Made by a program: the position numbers and the translations under genes. The notes under the pieces were generated by a model. It worked only from the letters and a program-made list of their open reading frames with translations, was not told the origin of the DNA and made no database searches. From contig CM082586.2 of the NCBI GenBank assembly GCA_040954595.2, positions 5,208,001 through 5,272,000 of the forward strand: 64,000 nucleotides of DNA, read 5' to 3'. Positions 21,369 through 31,107 of the stretch are shown in pieces. Every line of letters begins with the position of its first letter. The stretch's first letter is position 1. This DNA comes from Balanoglossus misakiensis (taxonomy: Eukaryota; Hemichordata).

Positions 21369-23675
21369 ATGTCAAGTCATAGCTACGACATATGTATTGT
21401 AGGAGCTGGTCTGATTGGCTCGGCCGCTGCAAGGCATGCGACGCTCATTTCACCGGAATCCAGGGTCATTCTCGTCGGCCCTAAAGAGCCCAAGGTTAGT
21501 GGGTTCCCAATTTGTCTGCCCTCCCTGTGGCTAGATTATATAGTCACTTTAATGTTATCTCCTTGCCTCCATGTTACAATCGAACAAGACGATGGGCGTT
21601 CCATAGATCTAAACATCGGGTGCTCTTTAACAGGTAAAACACGGCGTGTAAACTATGGATCTGTGGTAAACGCATGACTTCCAGGTCAAGGACTCTTTAC
21701 CTTTCACTATTAAATCGCCAATCGCATTAAGGTGACAATCTCCCTGCAGCTCAAACGAGACCCCCTAGTCGTTCTATGTGAATATGTGTTCGTATTTATT
21801 ATTATTCTAGGATCGCCGTGAGTGCCAGCATGGACTGTTCGGAGCCCATTATGACGAAGCTCGGATAACAAGGATGATTAATCCTAATCTGACCTGGATT
21901 GACCTTGCCAAGAGATCAATTGCAAGATATAAGGAAATAGAGACAAAATCGGGTAACTTATTTTGTTCCGTGAATGAAAATTTCGACACGTAATGTCTTT
22001 GGTGAAAAGAGTTATACGATATGTAGACCACGGTATTTTCTCTTTATCCATCGAAAGGCATGGTAGTAAACGTGGCACTCTACACAAATGTAATGTGCAT
22101 CACACATTTTGGGGACTTGTATTTTTAAGCAAGTATAGGCCTATTCACGTTTCATTGTCATCTTGCAGGTATTAAGTTTTACTCCGAGGTCGGCGTGTTA
22201 ACGGTCGTATCAAAGGACGGTGAAGTGGCGAAGATTTCAAAGGAGAATGCGAACGATATGAAAATCAACTACGAGATCCTGGAGAAGGACGGGGTTGCCG
22301 AGGCATTCCCATGTCTGTCGATCGACGCCGACAGAGAAGGCATTCTGGAGAGGAGAGAAGCCGGCCTCGTCAATCCGAGGGCGCAGCTGACCGCTCAACA
22401 GACGCTGGCGCGACAGCACGGCTGCAGCATCTTTGAGGACGTCGTGGACCGGGTCCTCGAAGTGACAGAGAATGATGGTTCTAAACGCATGCAGGTCACC
22501 ACAGCGAGTGGTCGCGTCATCCTCTCCAGAAAGGTCCTTCTCGCCACCGGCTCGTTCACCGAGTTCAGAGACTTGCTGCCTGCCGGGAAAACACTTGACA
22601 CCACGCTGTTCCCGCTTGCCGCCACGTTCGCTGAAATCCAGGAAGAAGATGCAGAAAGACTGAAGGGCATGCCAGCTCTTGTTTTTTACACAGACGATGA
22701 CATGCTTGGTATCTTACCGCCTGTGAAGTACCCGGATGGTATGTTTATCTGTAGATTGTAATGACATTACCAGGTATATAATTTTTGTGCACTGAGAACA
22801 AGCAAATTTTCATAAAATATGAAAATTAGTATCGTCTGAATTAGTGACTCCCCAGACATTCAGTATATCATGCTTGTTGGATGACCAATTGCAATTGGCA
22901 TCGTATGATGAATTGAGATAGGGTGACTGTATAAGGTCTCAGGAATTTTAATACTTCTCCTTTTTAAAGGCAAATATTATTTAAAAGTTACAAGTGCCTG
23001 TGGGGATCTGACTGAGCTCAAGACAGCTTCAGAAGTCGCAGAATGGTACAAATCAAGGGGCGACACGCACAAATATCAGTACCTCGTCGATATATTGTTT
23101 CGTCTCGTTAGAGGTAAGAATTGTGATACACACCGATGTTGAGTTACATTATACGTCTCCTAATGGCCACATATATATTCGACTGTCTGCCGATGTTACT
23201 CCACTAATAATTTGCACGACAGCATTACCATACAACCGACATTGATTTGCAGGCGTGGACTGTCAGATGTTGAACGAAAGAAGTATAAGTTTGGCAATCA
23301 AACAATTTTGGATGTTTGGTGAACAGTTATGTGCAGAAAGTATTGTTGACTGTCCGTGACACAGGATATGTGCGCTCAAAATGATGCCCCCTATCTTACC
23401 GCTGCTGAGTGTGTTAACTTTAATTTATGATTCATGTAGGTGTAACACCGCTATCTACCCATACTGATGGCTGCGTCATTACACAGACACCGACCGGTCA
23501 GCTGTACTGCGACATGATCACGCCAACGCTCGGGATCACCGTCGGAGGAAACGGCTATGCGGCCAAGTCGGCTGACGAGATCGGTAGAATGGGGGCAAGG
23601 ATGATCATAGCTGGCAAGTGGGACCATGATCTGCCACAGGAAAAATTCAAAGCGAGATTTAAAAGGAATGACTGA
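21369..23675 (+). CDS. FAD-dependent oxidoreductase, DAO (D-amino-acid oxidase/sarcosine oxidase) family, 405 aa
   Basis: A flavoprotein that probably oxidises an amine or N-methyl amino acid. Coding exons: 21369-21494, 21811-21952, 22169-22738, 22970-23113, 23440-23675; phases close to 406 codons with stop. The N-terminal dinucleotide-binding loop is VGAGLIGSAA (11-20). The middle has RITRMINPN and the ERREAGLVNPRAQLTAQQTL segment typical of the DAO fold. The C-terminal part has TDGCVI and GGNGYAAKSADEIGR, the second FAD-contacting region. There is no signal peptide and no clear mitochondrial leader. I cannot name a vertebrate one-to-one counterpart; sarcosine oxidase and N-methyl-tryptophan oxidase-like enzymes are the nearest families I can suggest. 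The exon 4 acceptor (TTTTTAAAG) is weak, but phase and protein continuity support it. Confidence 0.85.
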
Positions 23676-24005
23676 GGTAGATGGCCAATCGAATAGGGAT
23701 ATTTGTTCCGTGCTGACAATTTAAGGCATACATATTTAGCTTATTGACATACCTAGACTTTATCTCAGGACTTCGATGATTGTCTACTCACTCTCTACAT
23801 TCGATGGCCTCAAAACGATATAATAACAACACAGTTTCGACAGACAATATACAATTCGACAGTAAAACAACTTTGATATCGAACGTTCTTAGAGAAGTTT
23901 AAAACAACGGCAGAAGCACATGAACCCCCCCCCCTCGTTTGCAATACTCAACGCACGGTGTCTGTATTTGTACACATAGCTAGTCTGGCAAAATACCCCA
24001 TAATC

Positions 24006-24011
24006 TTTAAT
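24006..24011 (-). terminator. Candidate polyadenylation signal of SLC34 gene 1
   Basis: ATTAAA on the minus strand, about 350 nt after the stop codon at 24357. It lies 12 bp from the plus-strand signal of the neighbouring gene, so the two convergent 3' ends may overlap. Confidence 0.35.
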
Positions 24012-24022
24012 CGACCAACCTT

Positions 24023-24028
24023 AATAAA
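24023..24028 (+). terminator. Candidate polyadenylation signal of the FAD oxidoreductase gene
   Basis: AATAAA about 350 nt after the stop codon at 23675, the first canonical signal I see on this strand. Confidence 0.45.
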
Positions 24029-24356
24029 CCGCCGCGCTAAACTGCTGCTTTTAGAAGGGCTTGGAAATAATGCAAACTCTTGCGTATTTCAGAGGTCTTC
24101 ATATATTCACGAAGGTGTTTGTTTTATCTGGGTGGTTCCTGGTGATTTTTCGGTTGGCCCCAGTGAAAGATAAAAACACACACTTCTACTCATTTAAAAT
24201 CCTTGCAGTCTGTCTTTCTTTCTATGGGTTTTCGGCTCCTAGTATTTTGAAAATTTCAAAAACCCCTTGTGACAGATGCCACGGTAAAGTTAAAATGCCC
24301 ATTGTAAATGTTTGGAAAAGCCTACAATTGTACAATGTAGGTGATATTTCTGCAGC

Positions 24357-26202
24357 CTACACTTTGTCATCGTCCGTCATGGCGGTGTTCTCGTACGCAT
24401 GCTCATCAACCACCATTTCAATGGCATCTGGGCATTGTGATTTTAGCTGGTCGACGTCATCGTCTTTGTCATCGGCAGGTTCGGATTGCCGACAACATTT
24501 GCAGTGTTTCTCGCAGCACTTGCATTTGTTTTTACAACTGAAGAAAAGGCGGTCGTAGGGTTCCAGGGACCGCATGGGCTCGGGCAAGAAGTCCCACGTC
24601 CTCATCTTTTTGGGCAGTGCCTTGGCGCAGTACTTTTGCATGAGGTTGACGACGATGACGACCAATACCAGGACGAGAATCGGAACGCCGAAGCCCACCA
24701 GATACTGCCAGCCGGCCAGCGAGAGGCCGAAGATAACCAGGGGCAGGCACAGGAACATGAGGATGAGGTAGACGATGGCAAACCACCGGTAGCGCGCCGT
24801 CGTGTTGCCGAGGAACTTGGCGGCCGCGATGGGCGGTCTGCGCATGAACGGCAGCGGGTACCACAGCAGGATGCCGGAGATGTTGAAGAACAGGTGGCAG
24901 AGCGAGATCTGCACGCCCTCGATGAAGTTCGCCGAGCCGGAGCTGGCGAAGGCGGCGATGAAGCTGGTCAGCGTGGTGCCGATGTTGGCGCCCAGCGTCA
25001 GCGGGTACATGCGCTTCAGCGAGAGGAAGCCCAGTCCCACCAGAGGGGTGATGGTGGACGTGAACACGGAGCTGCTCTGCACCATCATCGTCAGCAGCGC
25101 CCCGACGACTATCGCCACATAGCCCGTGAAGTACGAGCAGTAGCCCGGAAAGTCGGCGTTGATCCACTTCATCAGGGCGTGGGCGACGGAACCTTTGAGG
25201 ATCGATTGCAAGACTTTGACGAGACCAATCAGCGCAATTATCAACAAGACGAGGGTACACAAGAGCAAGATCGACCCGAGAACCGCGTCGCTGAGGTCAT
25301 CTGTCCACTCTTGGGAAAATAGGCAGTTGCCTGTGAATACAAACAAGAGGAGTTGTGTTGGAGTAAACTGAACTTTACCCAGATGGTCACTTTCTTTGAT
25401 ATGTAAATGATAGTCTCATTATGCATGTATGTGTTATGTAAGCTGGGTGGGGGTTTTCCGTTCTTGTGGATGTTCAACGAATGAAATGTATTTGTTTGTT
25501 TCTGATATAACAACTGTATAATAATACTTGAGTCGACGATACTCACATCTTTCGTAGTTGATGGTGTAATTGTACACATCTTCGTTGACAGTGACGTTTG
25601 TACCGTTGACCTCCCGAATGACCTCGTCCTGATAGTACACATCTGAGCTGTTGCACCATCTCTGAATCACGCTCTCCTCCCCTGGTTCCGTAACACCCAG
25701 CGCGATGTCCCTCACCACGTTTTTGTCGATCTGGCGAACCGGAACCGGAAACGCGCCATCGTTATTCAAATCATATCATGCTAATGTAATCAGGTCACCT
25801 GCTGAACGCCTATTGGCCATTCAATGAGTTCAGATTCATGGTTGCTGAGTGAGGGCGTTAGACTTATGGAAAGGGTGTATATGAATTCTTGCTTTTCAGT
25901 CGTCACTATCGGAGCTGTTGAAAACCTTGGCTGTTGCAAGTTGTAGCATGTATTACTGTCTGCACAGTTGAATCACGCTTTGCGGGCTCACCTTTATGAC
26001 GTATTTCACTATTGGCTCGGTGAATGAGAAATCGAATCCATCCCAGGATCCACCGTCTAGGTCATCGCCTATGATGGCTTCCGTCAAGATATACAAATAG
26101 CCTGAAAGAACATTTTGGGGGAAAGTCACATCGCTGAAGTGCAGCTATTTTCAGTGTGTACATCATCATCATCATCATCATCACCATCACCATCACCATC
26201 AC

Positions 26203-26267
<65 letters not shown>

Positions 26268-28035
26268 CTTACCCGTTGCAACTTCTAGCGGTAGCAGCAC
26301 AAGAACGGACAGCCAGTTAAAACAGTCGTGCACCGTTGCGCCAGCGAAGGCCCTGCGAAACTCATCTCTGTTAGCAACCTGCCCCATAGCGACAATGGTG
26401 TTGGTGACGGATGTGCCGATGTTGGTTCCCATTATCATGGGAATGGCCTGTTCGACTGTAATGACTGGCAGCGAAAAATATTAATAAACGTTAAACAATG
26501 AAACTAAGGAGCGTGATGCTGTGACTCACTCACTCATGAGACAGCCAAGTCAGAGATCAAACATACACGTATTCTTCTGGACATATCGCTCAGAAATCAA
26601 GCTGTTATACATTCACTGACAGCCATCGATACAAAATGGCGGAGCTGAACTTACTATCGGCCGCCACCATGGAAACGACGATGGAAGTCGTGGTGCTGGA
26701 GCTTTGCAGCAGCACGGTTGCCAGGATACCGATCATCAAACCGCTGACAGGGTTGTTCAGGAGCTCACTTTCGCTCATGGCAGCGCCCGCGGCGGTGCCA
26801 CCCAGCACCGTGAAGGCATCGCCCATCAAGTCCAGGGCGATCAGAAAAATGTACAGAAACGTCAACACGAGCAGGACTTTCCCGATCCAGTCGATAAGAA
26901 CTCGTTTTACCTTCCCACATCCAGTCAGTTCTATCAACAGGAAAAAAATATAGCCATACATCTCATGCCATAGATCATCGTATACTCGTGTATATAATTC
27001 CACATCATTCTACGTCATGCGTAGATCGTCTTGCGTGACTAGAGCAAACAATCTTATTTTACATACAACGGACACTCTAAGTAGGGCCGACCAAGATACG
27101 AGGACAGACACTAAGCGTTTTGTAGGAAGTGGGCTTACTTCTACTTCTAAGCAAGAGACTTTTGGTTTGGGATAAAACAGTGATTAAAAAAATGTATATT
27201 GGTCGTTTTTGTTGCCTTGGTTATAATGTGTTACCGAAGTACTGAAATGCTGACAGCATACAGTATACTGACTTCAAAATGGTTGGCCAATATCAGTTTT
27301 ACTGTCTGGAGAAAAAAATGAATCGTATGTGCCCTTCAAATCAAGGTATTTGGGTCAAGTTAGTATACAGAGTTGGCCTTGTGACATGATAAATTTCCAC
27401 AGACAGTAGAAATGGTGACGAACATTCTTTCGGGTTACCACCACAAAATTCATTCTAATTCCCAAAAGAGCGATTCCTTTCGATGAACCCTTATTCAACA
27501 CGAATATTTTACAGCTTCGAGCGAAACAGACACTTGGATAATTTGTAAGAAACGAATGAGGTTTTGCTAAGAAGGAAGTCGAGACTGGCTGCGTTTGAGA
27601 CTAACCTGACCACGGCGTGGTTGTATCCTTCAAATCTGGTACAACTTCGAAAGGGTCGATTGGCTCCTCCGTTTTGTCTTCGTCTTCCAGGACGAGCGAG
27701 ACAGCATCGCCGTCGGCGCTCTTGTCCGTTTTCGTTACGCCATTCGCCACTACCTTATCCGAAAGGCCGTTCTCTTGCAGCTTTTCTGTATCGCTATCGT
27801 CTGCTAAGTCGGCCTTGTCGGGCATCTCGTCGGCTGGTGCTTCTTCGCCGCCGTCCAGATGGAGAGAGACAGCATCGCCGTCGGCGTTCTTGTCAGTCTT
27901 CGTTACGCCGTTCGCCACTACCTCATCCGAAGTGTCGTTCTTTGCTGTGTCTCCGTCGTCTGCTCTGTCTGCCTTGTCGGACAGCTCTACAGCTGTCGCC
28001 TCTCCGAACATATGCTCCGTTACGTCAGCTGGCAT
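24357..28035 (-). CDS. SLC34 family sodium/phosphate cotransporter, gene 1 of 3 (718 aa)
   Basis: A plasma-membrane Na+-coupled phosphate importer of the type II (NaPi-II) family. Coding exons: 28035-27606, 26930-26655, 26455-26273, 26101-25992, 25730-25547, 25330-24357. The two hallmark inverted repeats are present: [16 protein letters not shown] in the first half and [18 protein letters not shown] in the second. The segment [13 protein letters not shown] carries the Ala-Ala-Asp set that marks electrogenic NaPi-IIa/b and not electroneutral NaPi-IIc. The large extracellular loop has N-glycosylation sites (NSS, NGT, NVT, NYT) and paired cysteines; the cytoplasmic tail is cysteine-rich ([15 protein letters not shown]). 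The N-terminus is acidic with an in-frame 56-codon duplication. It has one intron (26102-26272) that genes 2 and 3 lack. Confidence 0.93.
25356..25478 (+). repeat. Short dispersed repeat, copy 1 (SLC34 gene 1, last intron)
   Basis: About 120 bp that matches the reverse complement of 41708-41826 in a different intron of SLC34 gene 3. Shared blocks include GGAGTAAACTGAACTTTACC, GATATGTAAATGATAGTCTC and TTCCGTTCTTGTGG. Ends are roughly inverted (TGTTGGAG and GTTCAAC). Confidence 0.7.
26161..26268 (+). repeat. (CAT/CAC)n microsatellite next to a splice donor of SLC34 gene 1
   Basis: About 36 triplets, CAT with a CAC-rich centre. In the gene's orientation it is (ATG/GTG)n beginning right at the donor GTAAGTGATGATG and filling 108 of the 171 bases of the intron. 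Confidence 0.95.
27696..27932 (-). repeat. In-frame tandem duplication in the N-terminal exon of SLC34 gene 1
   Basis: Two copies of a segment with the core [11 protein letters not shown] followed by ADGDAVSL lie 168 bp (56 codons) apart, at about 27864-27932 and 27696-27764. The first copy in the protein reads KNADGD, the second KSADGD. The segment is hydrophilic, acidic and predicted cytoplasmic. Confidence 0.85.
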
Positions 28036-29459
28036 TTTGCTGTCTCGCGGGCGGCGAAATATGCTGCGAAATTAGTAAAAGAAAACGAAATAATCATAAG
28101 ATTGAAATACACACGAAAGAACGACACTGTCCAAGCAGCCAATGGCTTCCAAAAATTCCAATGGCTTCCAAAAAATTTCTTCGAACGACAAAATGTGAAA
28201 TCTTTCGGAAGACATTTCTGTAACACTACTTACCTGTGCTGTCACAAGGCCCCAAGTGGGAGATGCCGAGCAACTCCGGCGGTGGTCTATACTAACAGAA
28301 ATTGTACCGTTACATAATATTTGAAGATTAAAAATTTGCCATTGTTGATCTTGGTGATATCTCTTGGAGAACTCGGTGACGAATCACGCCACTGTACATC
28401 TTCGTAAGCCAAATAACAGGTAAAGCGGACAACTTGACAGCACAAAATAGAAATTGAAGGTATCGAATTGACTGCCTCATATCATAAACTTTAATTTGCA
28501 AAATCTGGTTTCTTCTGAGTAATACTACATTGCACCAAAAACTTGGCGTCATGTTCGGCCCATCCATGTCACGCATAACTGGGACAGCCTCACAAGGGGC
28601 AAGTTACGTAAATTACAAGATACGATATTCCGATGGGATGACTGTCGTGATGAGCTCATGACAATTCGTGGGTATATCGTGTATTGTGGCGATGATGTTG
28701 TCAAAAATATAACGTTACACCAAAAAACAACTTACGAAAAAACTGTTTCTAAACCTAGCTTGGACAGGCAATATCTACGTTAACTGTCACTTTTCGTACC
28801 TACAAGCTTGCAGCCTCAGTAGGACAACAAACTTATTTTTTGTTTAAATCATCCGCGACATTTTCGTCCAATTATAATAACCAACTAGGCCTATCAAGTA
28901 CAGCTTCGTTGGCAAACCGTGCTAGAGGTTACATCATAGTTCATACAACTTGACATATGCTTCCCATGTGCCTTACACGTGGAGCTGGGCCAATCAGACA
29001 GTCGCCACAGCGTGGATCCTCCGGATGGTGCGACTAGAGTTCATCTAAATATAGATACTGGACTCTGACACTGAAGTAGATAACACTTCAGCAGCTTATC
29101 GCAGGTGGGTAAACGATTGCAACTGCAAAGGTACACGTCCTTGACAGCTCATTTATGACGTCACAGCCGAAACAGCATTTCAAATTTTGCAGTATTATAG
29201 TAGTAAACTTGACGATGGTTTGAAAATTTTAATAAAAAATGCTTCTTAAATGTGTACAGATACCATGCAGTTGGATCCTTCGGCGTCGCCTTAATAAACC
29301 ACTGCGCTATATACACGTAGCTTAAATGGACAAAGTCTCTCTCTCTGGGGTTGAAGACAACACGAAAGAATGGCAGGATATCAGCCTGGATGCTTTTGAT
29401 CTGGTCAAACTTGTTCGTATGAAATAAAATACCCATATGGAAAATTGCTATCGATGATG
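28036..29459. other. Upstream region of SLC34 gene 1
   Basis: No gene is recognisable. It should contain the promoter and leader of SLC34 gene 1, whose ATG at 28035 is in good context (AAAATGCC). Open frames here are short and lack family features. Confidence 0.4.
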
Positions 29460-29689
29460 GCGCCCTCGAACAAGAGATTTTACACCAAGCACAGTTTATT
29501 TTGTTCATAGGGCCAGGCGCCCTCAAACGAGAGATTTTACAGATGCACAGTTTATTTTGTTCAGAGGTCCAGGCGCCCTCAAACGAGATATTTTACACCA
29601 TGCACAGTTTATTTTGTTCATAGGTCCAGGCGCCCTCAAACGAGAGATTTTACAGCATGCACAGTTTATTTTGTTAAAGGGTCCGATAT
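29460..29689. repeat. Tandem repeat, four copies of a 57-bp unit
   Basis: Copies start at 29460, 29517, 29573 and 29630 with the core GCGCCCTCAAACGAGAGATT then TTACACCATGCACAGTTTAT then TTTGTTCATAGGTCCAG. Copies differ by a few bases. The 57-bp length is a multiple of three, so frames run through it, but stops and composition argue against coding. Confidence 0.9.
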
Positions 29690-30385
29690 CCAAATGTAAG
29701 GTTGGGACAATTTTTTTCTCTGCTATATAAGGTACGACCATGTGGGTATCATGCGTCTGCACGTGCGGATCCGGGTATTAAATAAATGGTAAATTACCAA
29801 TTCCTACATGCACTGTTCTGTCAAGTGTGCAAATGTGCGGTTGGCGTCCATTAGAGGAATAACTCTTAATGAGTTCCGTCTCCCGGCTGACATTGCATAC
29901 CATGGGCCAGTGTACATGGTACACAAGATACCAGAAATATTTTGTTGAAAACGACAAATTCCGTGCTTTAAAGCCAATATTTTAGGTAGACTTAGTTCCT
30001 TTTGTGATTCGTGTAAACAGTGTAGTTAGCGATGCTTGACGACCGAGGGGGAAAGCACCCTTCACTGTATGTTCCGGGTCTTTGTTCATGGTCCGTTCGG
30101 ATCCGGATTCTGGTCGTGGTTTCCGCTTAACAGGAAGATATTTTAATTTTTGCACATGGGCTAATTTAGCATATGACTACAGTAGTTTGATTGTTGGATA
30201 TTGAAATTAAACGCATTCCATGTTGTCTAAATGTTACGGATATATTCCGGATATTATTATCGCCGTCAAAAAACATGCCCTTTATTCACTATTTACAAAA
30301 TTAAAGCGTTCAATAAGATTCAAAACTCAAATCGGTTTTGTAGAAAAAAATACTAACTACAGCTAGCTCCGTCTATCTTGGGTTT

Positions 30386-30898
30386 TGTTACGGTAGAAAT
30401 AACCGGGAGCACACAGTGGAGTTTGTAGTTCAACAACAGAATATTTAATTGAACAATTAGCTTTCTATAATCAAAGGGTCTCACGGAAAAATGTTCTATG
30501 TGTTTTTACCCTGCTTGGTCGAGGAGTTATTGAGTCCACAAAAGTCCTGGCCGAACTCAAGCTTCACCAAGGCACAGAAGTCCGTTGCTGACAAAATCCG
30601 TCATTCACAGAAGCCAGTTGCTCACAGTAGTCCGTTGCTCATGAAGTCCGTTGCTCATGAAGTCCAGACCAGCTATATAGTTAGATTCCAAATTCCCAAG
30701 GCGATGTGGAGTGACGTGCTCCTCCCAGGCAGTGTTGAGAAGTGTTCCTCGTGGTTTTTGTGAGAATGCCTTTCATATGGGTAACCATCTGGTTAACTAA
30801 TATTTAAATGAACTAGTTGAAAAGGCAGGGCCTTTTGTTATGCAAAGAAAAAGCTACCCCTCTCTCGACCAAGCAACTAAACAGGGTGTATCGTAACA
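30386..30898. mobile_element. Possible solo LTR, 513 bp
   Basis: The segment begins TGTTACGG and ends TCGTAACA, an inverted terminal repeat of about seven bases with the TG...CA form of LTRs. It is bordered by GGTTT on the left and GGTTA on the right, an imperfect five-base target duplication. No second copy lies near. Without a family match this stays tentative. Confidence 0.4.
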
Positions 30899-31107
30899 GG
30901 TTATAAACTGAATCAACTAAAAACTATTTACAATAAATATGACTGATATTTTGGCTTCAAATTAAATATTACTTCAAATGACAGACCATGTAACCGACAG
31001 GTAGCAAATTTGGTTATACAAATGTACTGGTAGCAATGGTATGTTACCAAAACATGAATTTTAAAATTAATTACGCGCCATAGCTAGCATATGTTGTGTT
31101 TGGTTAA
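30899..31107. other. 3' flank of SLC34 gene 2
   Basis: AT-rich and non-coding. It should hold the 3' UTR of the minus-strand SLC34 gene 2. I see no canonical AATAAA on that strand close to the stop codon at 31108. Confidence 0.35.

Noticed and set aside
24486-25322. 278-codon open frame on the plus strand
   Set aside because: It is exactly antisense to the last exon of SLC34 gene 1; its product is a low-complexity Glu/Gln/Arg-rich chain caused by the GC bias of the real gene.
26062-26268. Open frame coding a run of methionines on the minus strand
   Set aside because: Translation of the (CAT)n microsatellite inside an intron.
29460-29689. Regular repeats considered as a CRISPR array
   Set aside because: The units are head-to-tail without unique spacers, and the DNA is eukaryotic.
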